A stretch of 37,762 nucleotides of DNA, taken from contig CAITGX010000202.1 of assembly GCA_903892045.1 (NCBI GenBank), positions 1 to 37,762 on the forward strand, written 5' to 3'. The notes under the pieces are model-generated. The model worked only from the letters and a program-made list of their open reading frames with translations. It ran no database searches and was not told the DNA's origin. Below are positions 22,671 through 30,349 of the stretch, one piece after another. A program made the translations under genes and the position numbers. The stretch comes from an uncultured Planctomycetota bacterium (GTDB taxonomy: Bacteria > Planctomycetota > UBA1135 > GCA-002686595). The first letter of the stretch is position 1, and the number at the start of each line of letters is the position of its first letter.

Positions 22671-24556
22671 CCGGCCCACACGCCCCCCCCCCGGGCCCGG
22701 ACGACCAACGAGCCGCGGAAGCCGCCGCAGCCGCGCAAGCGGAGTTGCAGCGGACGGTCAGCCTCCTGCTCTCCACGCAGCAGGAGCTGATCGGCGTTCG
22801 TGACCGTCGCGATCGCGAGCACAAGGTGCTCGAAGGCATCGTGCGCTTCAGCGAGCGTGTCGTGCCGGCCACGGACGAGCGTGCGTTCTGGGAGCGCGTG
22901 GTCGACGCCGCCGTCGAGACGTTCGAGTGCGAGTCGTGCCTCGCGGTCGAGCTCGACGCAGGCGCCTTGCGAGTGCTCGCCTCGCGCGGGCCGAGACCGG
23001 CGTCCGATGACGAGCAGCGTGCGCTCGCGACGCTGCTCTCAGACTGCGCCAACTGGCGCACCTCGCTGATCGAGGGCGATGCGCTGCGGGCCTTGCGCTT
23101 CCAAGGCGGCGGCGTCGCGACCGTGATGCTGGCGACGGTGCACCAGAGCGACTCTGGCCCGCTGCGCGCGCTCGTGGCCGCCGTCACGGCCCGCAAGAAG
23201 CCCTTCTTCCCGCAGTTCGACGCGCTCTCGGTGCCCGGCCTGCGCATGTTCGCGAGCCACGTGCACGTGCTGCACGACATGCTCCGCTCCCGCCACCTGA
23301 TCGCGGACCAGGTTGCCGCGCTCGACCGCTCGAACGCCGAGCTGCACCAGCGCATGCTCGAGCAGCAGCGCGCCGCCGAGGAGCAGGACAGGCTGCGACA
23401 GGAGCTCGCCCAGTCGCGCCGCATGGAGTCCATCGGTCGGCTCGCCGGCGGCGTCGCGCACGACTTCAACAACATGTTGATGGTGATCTGCGGCAACACC
23501 GAGCTCATGCAGCTCGACAGCTCGCTGCCGCAGCAGCACCAGGAGTCGCTCGCGCAGGTGCTGGCCGCAAGCCAGCGCGCGCAGGCGCTCACGCAGCAGC
23601 TCCTGATGTTCAGCCGCAAGCAGGTCATCCGGCCCGTGCCCGTGCAGCTCAACCAGCTGATCGAGGACTCGCTGCGCATCTACCGGCGCCTGATCGGCGA
23701 GGACATCCGGCTCGACTTCGCGCCCTGCGCCGAGCCCACGCCCGCGCTGGCGGACCGCCAGCAGTTCGACCAGCTGCTCGGCAACCTGCTGCTCAACGCG
23801 CGTGATGCGCTGCACGCGACCTCCGGCCGGATCAAGGAAGTGCAGGTCACGACGCGCGTCGTGCACGAGGGGAGTCCGCTCGCCAATGGCGCGCCTGCGA
23901 TCTGCATCGACGTGCGCGACACCGGCATCGGCATGGACGAGAGCACGCGCCAGAACATCTTTGAGCCCTTCTTCACGACCAAGGAAGTCGGCAAGGGCAC
24001 GGGCCTCGGGCTCGCGACGGTTCTCGGCGTGATCCAGCAGAACCACGGGACGATCGAAGTGCACAGCGCGCCGGGCGCGGGCTCGACCTTCTCGGTGTAC
24101 TGGCCGCTGTCGGAGGCGAGCGAGCCTGTCCCCGCCGAGACGCCGCCGGCACCCGTCGCCGCGCCGGCGCGGCACGAGCATGTGCTGCTCGTCGAAGACG
24201 AGGAGCAGGTGCGCAGCTTCATGGCGAAGGGCCTCGAGCACGAGGGCTTCACCGTCACGGCGTGCCCCACGGCGGAGTGCGCGCTCGAGAAGCTGGCGCG
24301 CGGTCTCGTGCAGCCGGCGATCCTCGTCACGGACGTGGTCATGCCGCGCATGAACGGCGGCGAGCTGGCCGAGGCGGTGCGGCAGAGCTACCCGGGCCTG
24401 CCCGTGCTGTTCGTGTCCGGCTACACCGACGACATCATCGCGCAGCACGGCATCGTGCGCGAAGGCGTGGCGTTGCTCGAGAAGCCCTTCAGCCCGAGCG
24501 TCCTCGCGCGCAAGGTGCGCGAGCTCGTCGACGCCCGCAACGGCCGGACGCACTGA
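22667..24556 (+). CDS. soluble GAF-like hybrid histidine kinase with C-terminal receiver
   Basis: 629 residues from an ATG overlapping the FIST stop by four bases. Order: an Ala/Gln-rich helix (15-60), a GAF-like sensor region (about 60-205), a coiled coil (210-255), the HisKA region with 'LAGGVAHDFNNM' and phospho-acceptor His265, then the ATPase domain. The ATPase domain shows the N box around Asn377 ('NLLLNARDAL'), the G1 box 'DTGIG' at 418-422 and the G2 box 'GKGTGLGL' at 442-449. A Pro/Ala linker leads to a receiver domain (505-622) with Asp511, phospho-acceptor Asp556 in 'VTDVVMP', Ser584 and Lys606 in 'EKPFSP'. No transmembrane segment is seen, so input probably comes from the coupled FIST protein and/or GAF. 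No separate output regulator is adjacent; the phosphorelay partner must lie elsewhere. Confidence 0.93.
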   Translation: MTGPHAPPPGPDDQRAAEAAAAAQAELQRTVSLLLSTQQELIGVRDRRDREHKVLEGIVRFSERVVPATDERAFWERVVDAAVETFECESCLAVELDAGALRVLASRGPRPASDDEQRALATLLSDCANWRTSLIEGDALRALRFQGGGVATVMLATVHQSDSGPLRALVAAVTARKKPFFPQFDALSVPGLRMFASHVHVLHDMLRSRHLIADQVAALDRSNAELHQRMLEQQRAAEEQDRLRQELAQSRRMESIGRLAGGVAHDFNNMLMVICGNTELMQLDSSLPQQHQESLAQVLAASQRAQALTQQLLMFSRKQVIRPVPVQLNQLIEDSLRIYRRLIGEDIRLDFAPCAEPTPALADRQQFDQLLGNLLLNARDALHATSGRIKEVQVTTRVVHEGSPLANGAPAICIDVRDTGIGMDESTRQNIFEPFFTTKEVGKGTGLGLATVLGVIQQNHGTIEVHSAPGAGSTFSVYWPLSEASEPVPAETPPAPVAAPARHEHVLLVEDEEQVRSFMAKGLEHEGFTVTACPTAECALEKLARGLVQPAILVTDVVMPRMNGGELAEAVRQSYPGLPVLFVSGYTDDIIAQHGIVREGVALLEKPFSPSVLARKVRELVDARNGRTH

Positions 24557-24564
24557 AGACACAC

Positions 24565-24618
24565 CCCGGAAAGGCCAGGGAAATCGGTCTGGTACGCTCT
24601 CGGCGGACCCTTTCCGGG
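24565..24618 (+). repeat. 10-bp perfect inverted repeat covering the ribosome site of the next gene
   Basis: CCCGGAAAGG (24565-24574) and CCTTTCCGGG (24609-24618) are perfect complements separated by 34 bases. The right arm overlaps GGGAG (24616-24620), the presumed ribosome site of the ATG at 24629. The pairing could end the kinase transcript or hide the ribosome site. A -10-like TACGCT (24593-24598) lies in the loop, so a transcript starting there would lack the left arm and escape. Confidence 0.5.
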
Positions 24619-24628
24619 AGACTTCCCC

Positions 24629-25534
24629 ATGGCCGGAACCAGCCTGCTCGCCCTGCTCGACGACATCGCGGCGCTGCTCGACGACGTCGGCGCGATGACC
24701 AAGGTCGCCACGAAGCGCACGGCGGGCATGCTGGGTGACGAGCTGGCGCTGTATTCGAAGGAAGTGTCCGGCGTGCGCTCGCACCGCGAGCTGCCGGTGG
24801 TCTGGGCGATCGCGAGAGGCTCGCTGCTCAACAAAGCGATCCTGCTACCCATCGCGCTCGCGGTCAGCGCGCTCGCACCGTGGGCCATCCTGCCGCTCAT
24901 GGTCGTCGCGGGCACGTACCTCTGCTACGAGGGCTTCGAGAAGGTCGCGGAAAAGCTCGCGGGCTGGCTCGGACGCGAGCACGGCGCCCACGCTGTCGCG
25001 ACGGAGTCACGTCGCTCGCCGGAAGAAGCCGAACAGGCCGAGCGAGTGCGCGTGCGCGGCGCGATCCGCACCGACCTGGTGCTCTCGATCGAGATCTTCG
25101 TAATCACCCTGAACGTCGTCGAAGGAGCGACGCTCGCGCGACAGGCCCTGACGCTCGCGCTCGTCGCGGCTTTGGCCACCATCTTCGTCTACGGGCTCGT
25201 GGCCGGCATCGTGCGGCTCGACGAGGCCGGAGCATGGCTGTACCAGCGCCCGGGAACGGGTTCGCGCAAGCTGGGCTCCGCGCTGCTCGGGCTCGCGCCG
25301 CGCATGCTGCGAGCGCTCGGCGTGCTCGGGACGCTGGCGATGTTCCTCGTCGGTGGCGAGATCCTCTCGCACGCGATCCCCCACCACGAGCAGCGCGTCG
25401 CGGCCTGGGTCGAGGGCTCGAGCGGTGTGACGAGCTACCTCGTCCACGCCGTGGTGAACTGCACGCTCGGCCTGCTGGCGGGCGCGCTCGCCGCGGGCTT
25501 GCTGCAGCTCGGCAAGCGCCTGCGAACGAGGTGA
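24629..25534 (+). CDS. yedI: YedI/DUF808-family inner-membrane protein
   Basis: 301 residues, about the family length (E. coli YedI is similar). The N-terminus 'AGTSLLALLDDIAALLDDVG' followed by 'ATKRTAGMLGDELAL' and 'RELPVVWAIARGSLLNKAIL' is the family hallmark. Hydrophobic segments follow at about 68-100, 148-165, 172-195, 230-250 and 272-295. The protein is embedded in the inner membrane; its function is unknown throughout the family, so no substrate is proposed. It is separated from the kinase by 72 bases that hold an inverted repeat and a possible promoter, so it may be regulated apart from the FIST-kinase pair. It is convergent with korB, 13 bases away. Confidence 0.88.
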   Translation: MAGTSLLALLDDIAALLDDVGAMTKVATKRTAGMLGDELALYSKEVSGVRSHRELPVVWAIARGSLLNKAILLPIALAVSALAPWAILPLMVVAGTYLCYEGFEKVAEKLAGWLGREHGAHAVATESRRSPEEAEQAERVRVRGAIRTDLVLSIEIFVITLNVVEGATLARQALTLALVAALATIFVYGLVAGIVRLDEAGAWLYQRPGTGSRKLGSALLGLAPRMLRALGVLGTLAMFLVGGEILSHAIPHHEQRVAAWVEGSSGVTSYLVHAVVNCTLGLLAGALAAGLLQLGKRLRTR

Positions 25535-25547
25535 TCGCGCGTCGCGC

Positions 25548-26546
25548 TCAGGCGACGGTCCAGGTCTCCCCGGAGTGCAGCAGCTTCTCGAGCGAGCCGC
25601 TGCCGCGCGTCGCGCGCGCGCGCTGGATCTGCTCGTGCAAGCCCGCATCGAAGGTCGGCGCTGCGACGTCGCGGAAGATCCCGATCGGGCGCGGCAGCTC
25701 CGGATGCGCGTCCATCTGCGCCATCACGAAGGCGGCGCCTGGCGAGGCGAGGTCCGCGCGCCACGTCTCGGCCTGCGCTGCGGTGCAGACGCGCGGCTCC
25801 CAGCTTTCGATGCGAATGCCCTTGTCGTGCTCCTTGCCGAACACGAGCGGCTGGCCCGGTCGCAGGTCGACGGTGTGGTCCTCGCGCACGGTCTTCTCGG
25901 CGATCGTGTCGAACGCCCCATCGTTGAAGATCACGCAGTTCTGGTAGATCTCGACGAACGCCGTGCCCTTGTGCGCGGCGGCGGCGAGCAGCACCTGCTC
26001 CATGTGCTTCTGGTGCGTGTCGATCGTGCGCGCGACGAACGTGGCGCCACAGCCGAGAGCGAAGCTCACGGGGTCGAAGGGCCGGTCGACGGAGCCCATC
26101 GGCGAGGTCTTGGTCTTCTTGCCCTGCGGTGAGGTCGGCGAGTACTGGCCCTTGGTGAGGCCGTAGATCTCGTTGTTGAAGAGCAGGATCTTCACGTCCA
26201 CGTTGCGGCGCAGGATGTGCGCCATGTGGTTGCCGCCGATCGAGAGCCCGTCGCCGTCACCGGTGACGACCCACACGGAGAGCTCCGGATTCGCGCTCTT
26301 GATGCCGGTCGCGAAGGCCGTGGCGCGGCCGTGGATCGTGTGGAAGCCGTACGTGTTCATGTAGTACGGGAAGCGGCTCGAGCAGCCGATGCCCGACACG
26401 AAGCACAGCTGGTGACGCGGCACCCCGAGCTGCGCCATCACGCCCTGCACGCAGTTGAGGATCGCGTAGTCCCCGCAGCCCGGGCACCAGCGCACGTCCT
26501 GGTCCGACTTGAAGTCCTTCTTCGAGAGGGTCGCCTGCTGTGCCAT
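25548..26546 (-). CDS. korB: 2-oxoacid:ferredoxin oxidoreductase, beta subunit
   Basis: 332 residues; start at the ATG two bases after the korA stop. It binds thiamine pyrophosphate and a 4Fe-4S cluster. 'WCPGCGDYAIL' supplies Cys21 and Cys24, 'GIGCSSRFP' Cys55, and 'YQNCVIF' Cys204, the four expected cluster ligands. The TPP/Mg motif runs from 'TGDGDGLSIGG' (95-105) to Asn125 in 'LLFNNEIYGLTKGQ'. 'GRATAFATGIKSANPELSVW' is typical of the KorB/OorB branch rather than pyruvate synthase. With KorA it converts 2-oxoglutarate (or a branched-chain 2-oxoacid) plus CoA to the acyl-CoA, reducing ferredoxin, in the TCA cycle. No ferredoxin gene or separate delta subunit is present nearby, as usual for two-subunit aerobic forms. 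The exact oxoacid is inferred. Confidence 0.92.
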   Translation of the reverse strand: MAQQATLSKKDFKSDQDVRWCPGCGDYAILNCVQGVMAQLGVPRHQLCFVSGIGCSSRFPYYMNTYGFHTIHGRATAFATGIKSANPELSVWVVTGDGDGLSIGGNHMAHILRRNVDVKILLFNNEIYGLTKGQYSPTSPQGKKTKTSPMGSVDRPFDPVSFALGCGATFVARTIDTHQKHMEQVLLAAAAHKGTAFVEIYQNCVIFNDGAFDTIAEKTVREDHTVDLRPGQPLVFGKEHDKGIRIESWEPRVCTAAQAETWRADLASPGAAFVMAQMDAHPELPRPIGIFRDVAAPTFDAGLHEQIQRARATRGSGSLEKLLHSGETWTVA

Positions 26547-26548
26547 GG

Positions 26549-28402
26549 TCACTGCTCCAGGATCGTGCGGATCTTGCGGACGAGCTCGGACGTGCGGAAC
26601 GGCTGTCCCTGCACCTTGCTGTAGCCGAGGAAGTCGTGCTGCGGATACTCGCTGCGCAAGACCCGCGCGAGCTGGCCCAGGTTCATCTCCGGCACGAGCA
26701 CCGAGCGGAAGCGCGCGAAAATCGCATCGAGCCCCTTGGGCAGCGGCCAGAGGTGACGCAGGTGCAGCGCCGACACGCGCACGCCGTCCTTGCGCAGCTC
26801 CTCGACCGCGCTCGTGATCGCGCCATAGGTCGAGCCCCACCCGAGCACGAGCAGCTCGCCCTGCTCGTCGCCGAGCACCGCGGGCGTCGGAATCGAGTCG
26901 CGCACGCCTAGCACCTTCTGCGCGCGCAGCTTGCACATCAGCTCGTGGTTCTCGGGGTCGTAGCTCAGGTGTCCGGTGAGGTTCGCGCGCTCGATGCCGC
27001 CGATGCGGTGCTCGAGCCCGGGCGTGCCCGGCCGCGCCCACGGACGCGCGAGACGCTCGTCGCGTGCGAACGGCAGGAAGCCGCCCTCAGGCACGACCTG
27101 CTGGAAGCGCGCGGGAAATGGCCTGAGTTCCGCGAGCTCCGGCAAGCGCCACGGCTCCGCGCCGTTCGCGATGTAGCCATCCGAGAGCAGGATCACGGGC
27201 GTCATGTACTGCACCGCGATGCGACAGGCCTCGACCGCGCAGTCGAACGCGTCCGCGGGCGTCGAGGCCGCGAGCACCGGGATCGGCGCCTCGCCGTTGC
27301 GCCCGAAGATCGCCTGCAACAGGTCCGCTTGCTCGGTCTTGGTCGGCAGGCCGGTCGAGGGTCCGCCGCGCTGCACGTTGACGATCACGAGCGGCAGCTC
27401 CGTCGCGACCGCGAGCCCCATCGCCTCGGTCTTGAGCGCCATCCCGGGGCCCGAGGTCGTGGTGATCCCGAGGCAGCCAGCGTAGGACGAGCCGAGCGCC
27501 GCGCAGATCGCGGCGATCTCGTCCTCGGCCTGGAACGTGATCACGCCGAACTCCTTGTAGCCCGCGAGCGCCTCGAGGATGCCCGACGCGGGCGTGATCG
27601 GATACGAGCCGAGGAAAGGCTGCAACCCCGCGAGCTGCGCGCCCGCGACGAGGCCGATCGCCGTCGCCTCGTTGCCCATGATGTTGCGGTACGTGCCCTT
27701 CTGGAGCGTCGTGCAGGGCGCGACCTCATAGCGGCCCTGGAAGAACTCGTGGATGTCGCCGGCGTTGTAGCCAGCTTGCATCGCGAGCTTGTTGGCCTCC
27801 GCGAGCTCGGGGCGCTTGGCGAACTTCTCGTCGAGCCAGCGCAGCGTCGTGTCGAGCGGCCGGTTGTACAGCCAGTACATGAGACCGAGCGTGTAGAAGT
27901 TCTTGCAGCGCTGCACTTCCTTCGAAGTGAGGCCCGTGCCCGCGAGCGCCTCCGTGACGCGCTGATTGATGTCGATCTCGAGCACGCGATAGCCCTTGAG
28001 CGAGCCGTCGACCAGCGGATTCGTGGCGAGATTCGCCTTGCGCAGGTCGCCCTCGCTGAACTGGCCCGTGTTGACGACCACGATGCCGCCCGACCGCAGG
28101 TCCTTGATGTTCACGACGAGCGCCGCAGGGTTCATCGCGACGAGCACGTCCGGCTGGTCCCCGGGCGTGTGAATGTCCGAGGAGCTGAAGCGCACCTGGA
28201 AACCGGAGACGCCCGGGCGAGTGCCGGCGGGCGCGCGAATCTCGGCCGGATAGTCCGGAAACGTCGCGAGGTCGTTGCCGATCACCGCCGACGTGTGGGT
28301 GAACTGGTTGCCGGTGATCTGCATGCCGTCGCCGGAGTCCCCGGCGAAGCGGATCACGACGCTCTCGAAGGGCTGGACATCGGGCTCTTGGGTCTGGCTC
28401 AT
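26549..28402 (-). CDS. korA: 2-oxoacid:ferredoxin oxidoreductase, fused gamma-alpha subunit
   Basis: 617 residues; start at the ATG preceded by GAGGA at the usual distance. The N-terminal third (about 14-200) is the gamma domain ('IRFAGDSGDGMQITGNQF', 'FPDYPAEIRAPAGT', 'VNIKDLRSGGIVVVNTGQFS'). The rest is the alpha subunit, with 'SYPITPASGILEAL' at 266-279, 'TSGPGMALKTEAMGLAV' and 'VQRGGPSTGLPTKTEQAD', then a C-terminal transketolase-like domain ('GWGSTYGAITSAVEELR'). This fusion order is the standard two-subunit KorA. The alpha part binds CoA and substrate, and works with KorB two bases downstream. A TAGCAT -10-like box lies 62 bases upstream of the start. The nearest plus-strand gene (FIST 2) is divergent across 161 bases. 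Confidence 0.93.
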   Translation of the reverse strand: MSQTQEPDVQPFESVVIRFAGDSGDGMQITGNQFTHTSAVIGNDLATFPDYPAEIRAPAGTRPGVSGFQVRFSSSDIHTPGDQPDVLVAMNPAALVVNIKDLRSGGIVVVNTGQFSEGDLRKANLATNPLVDGSLKGYRVLEIDINQRVTEALAGTGLTSKEVQRCKNFYTLGLMYWLYNRPLDTTLRWLDEKFAKRPELAEANKLAMQAGYNAGDIHEFFQGRYEVAPCTTLQKGTYRNIMGNEATAIGLVAGAQLAGLQPFLGSYPITPASGILEALAGYKEFGVITFQAEDEIAAICAALGSSYAGCLGITTTSGPGMALKTEAMGLAVATELPLVIVNVQRGGPSTGLPTKTEQADLLQAIFGRNGEAPIPVLAASTPADAFDCAVEACRIAVQYMTPVILLSDGYIANGAEPWRLPELAELRPFPARFQQVVPEGGFLPFARDERLARPWARPGTPGLEHRIGGIERANLTGHLSYDPENHELMCKLRAQKVLGVRDSIPTPAVLGDEQGELLVLGWGSTYGAITSAVEELRKDGVRVSALHLRHLWPLPKGLDAIFARFRSVLVPEMNLGQLARVLRSEYPQHDFLGYSKVQGQPFRTSELVRKIRTILEQ

Positions 28403-28464
28403 GGGCGATCCTCGGCGCGGCGTGCCCCCGGCGTGCCGGTGCGGACGATCTCGCGCCACGAGCG

Positions 28465-28470
28465 ATGCTA
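28465..28470 (-). promoter_or_regulatory. -10-like TAGCAT upstream of korA
   Basis: TAGCAT on the minus strand is identical to the hexamer before the sigma-factor gene and lies 62 bases before the korA ATG. The remaining divergent space up to the FIST 2 gene shows no other clear element. Confidence 0.3.
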
Positions 28471-28563
28471 GGTGCAACGTTCGTGCGCGGAACGCGCCCT
28501 CGTGCGTAGTGCGCGCCGCACAGGAGCCACCTTCGCGCTGCTCCCAAGTGCGCAGTCGCTACC

Positions 28564-29802
28564 ATGGTGCGCCTCGCAAGGCCCGACTCGATGGCTTCTC
28601 GTCCCCACTTCGCCGCTGCGCTCTCGACCGAGACGATCTCCGCCCGAGCGGAGCAGCACGTCCTCGCGCAGCTCACCGAACAGCTCGCCGGCGCGCGCCC
28701 CGACTTGTGCGTCGCCTTCGTCACTCACCACCACGGCGGTTCGATCGAGGATCTCGGCCAGCGCCTCGCGAGCGCCCTCGGTGCACGGGTGGTTCTCGGC
28801 TGCACCGGCGAGAGCCTGATCGGCGACGGACGCGAGGTCGAGCGCGAGCCTGCCTTGAGCGTGTGGTGTGCCTGCATGCCGGGCACGGATGTGCGCCCGT
28901 TCAGCGTCGTGGCGCGCCCGGATGCGGATGGCGACATCGCGTTCAGCGCCTTTCCCGACGTTCGCGATACGCGGCGCGCCTCGCTCCTCTTGCTCGCGGA
29001 TCCCTACTCGTTTCCGATGGACGCGTACCTCAAGCGTCTCGACGCGCGCCTCGCGGGCGTCCCGGCGTTCGGTGGGATGGCGAGCGGTGGAATGGGTCCG
29101 GGCCAGAACCTGCTCTTCACGGCGGACGGTCTCGTCGCGCAGGGAGCGGTCGGCGTCGTGATCGAGGGCGATGTCGAGGTGCGCTCGGTCGTGAGCCAGG
29201 GCTGCCGCCCCGTGGGCAAGCCGTGGGTCGTCACGCAGTGCGACGAGCACCTCGTGCAGAAGCTCGGGGGCCGGCCGGCACTCGAGGTGCTGATGGAGAC
29301 GGTCTCCGCGCTCGCCGACAAGGAGGCCGCGCTGTTCCGCCGCGGACCGTTCGTGGGGCTCGCTCTCGACGCCAAGAAAAGCAGCTTCGAGCGCGGCGAC
29401 TTCCTCGTGCGCAGCCTGCTCGGCGTCGCGCGCGACCAGAACGCGATCGCGGTCGGCGACCTGCCGCGGCGCGGCCAGACCATCCAGTTCCTCGTGCGCG
29501 ACGCCGCGAGCGCGGGCGAGGACCTCGAGCAGCTGATGCAGTCGCAGGGCGGTGGACCGCTCGGCGACGAGGACGACCGCGGCGCCGCCGGTGCGCTGCT
29601 CTTCACCTGCAACGGCCGCGGCTCGCGCATGTTCAGCGAGCCAGACCACGACATCGGCTGCGTGCGGCGTGCGCTGGTGCGCAACGCGCCGGTGGCGGGC
29701 TTCTTCGCGGCAGGCGAGATCGGCCCTGTCGGCGGGCGCAACTTCCTGCATGGCTACACGGCGAGCGTGGCGGTGTTCCGCGCGCGCCGCACGGAGAACT
29801 GA
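28564..29802 (+). CDS. second FIST-domain protein, first gene of the rhodanese/Ntn-hydrolase operon
   Basis: Up to 412 residues. The ATG at 28564 overlaps a possible -10 (TACCAT, 28560-28565), so the Met ten codons in (28591, 'MASRPHFAAALSTE') may be the true start. FIST_N covers about 15-215, with 'GARVVLGCTGESLIG' and 'GVPAFGGMASGGMGPGQN'. FIST_C covers about 225-405, with 'LLFTCNGRGSRMF' and 'GFFAAGEIGPVGGRNFLHGY'. It is only distantly related to the FIST protein at 21471. It is cytoplasmic and probably binds a small ligand. The next gene starts two bases after its stop, so it is co-transcribed with a rhodanese and an acylase rather than with a kinase. Whether it measures a substrate or product of those enzymes is speculation. 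Confidence 0.85.
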   Translation: MVRLARPDSMASRPHFAAALSTETISARAEQHVLAQLTEQLAGARPDLCVAFVTHHHGGSIEDLGQRLASALGARVVLGCTGESLIGDGREVEREPALSVWCACMPGTDVRPFSVVARPDADGDIAFSAFPDVRDTRRASLLLLADPYSFPMDAYLKRLDARLAGVPAFGGMASGGMGPGQNLLFTADGLVAQGAVGVVIEGDVEVRSVVSQGCRPVGKPWVVTQCDEHLVQKLGGRPALEVLMETVSALADKEAALFRRGPFVGLALDAKKSSFERGDFLVRSLLGVARDQNAIAVGDLPRRGQTIQFLVRDAASAGEDLEQLMQSQGGGPLGDEDDRGAAGALLFTCNGRGSRMFSEPDHDIGCVRRALVRNAPVAGFFAAGEIGPVGGRNFLHGYTASVAVFRARRTEN

Positions 29803-29804
29803 CG

Positions 29805-30341
29805 ATGGACATGGTGGCGATCGGAATCGGTTACGGTGCGCTCGCGGTGGCGCTGTTCGCGTGGATGAAGGCGGGCGCGTCGAAGGCGCGCATCGACGAG
29901 CTCGAGCGCGAGCTGCGCAGGCGCACGGATGGCGCGGCGGAGGAGCTGCGCAACGAGCTGCGCGTACAGCGCGAGCTGCTCGCCACCGTCGCCGAGGGAG
30001 GCCGCCTCTCGCGCGAGCAGGTGCTCGAAGGACGCCTGTGGTCGGACGCGAGCGTGCAGCAGGCTCTCGCGCTCGTGCAGGGCGGAGCGCGCGTGCTCGA
30101 CGTGCGCACTCCCGGCGAGACGGCGGGCGGGGTCATCCCCGGCGCGCTGCTGATCCCGGTCGATCAGCTCGAAGCGCGCGTGCGCGAGCTCCCGAAGGAC
30201 GGCAAGCCGCTGCTCGTGTGCTGCGCGGGCGGCTCGCGTTCCGCAGCAGCGTGCGAGTTCCTCTCGCAGCAGGGCTACTCGGGGCTGCACAACCTCGAGG
30301 GCGGCATGAACTCGTGGTCCGGCCCGCGCGTGCGGCCGTAG
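29805..30341 (+). CDS. membrane-anchored rhodanese-like sulfurtransferase
   Basis: 178 residues. An N-terminal membrane helix (about 4-21, 'VAIGIGYGALAVALFAW') leads into a charged coiled coil (27-62) and then a single rhodanese domain (about 75-175). The active-site loop is C140-A-G-G-S-R145, fitting the CxxGxR pattern of active single-domain enzymes, with 'VLDVRTPGE' and 'IPGALLIPVDQL' ahead of it and 'YSGLHNLEGGMNSW' at the end. It can carry sulfane sulfur on Cys140. The short N-terminus and single helix leave its side of the membrane open; if the helix is an uncleaved signal anchor the domain faces the periplasm. It begins two bases after the FIST stop and ends eight bases before the acylase. 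Confidence 0.88.
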   Translation: MDMVAIGIGYGALAVALFAWMKAGASKARIDELERELRRRTDGAAEELRNELRVQRELLATVAEGGRLSREQVLEGRLWSDASVQQALALVQGGARVLDVRTPGETAGGVIPGALLIPVDQLEARVRELPKDGKPLLVCCAGGSRSAAACEFLSQQGYSGLHNLEGGMNSWSGPRVRP

Positions 30342-30349
30342 TCGAGCCG

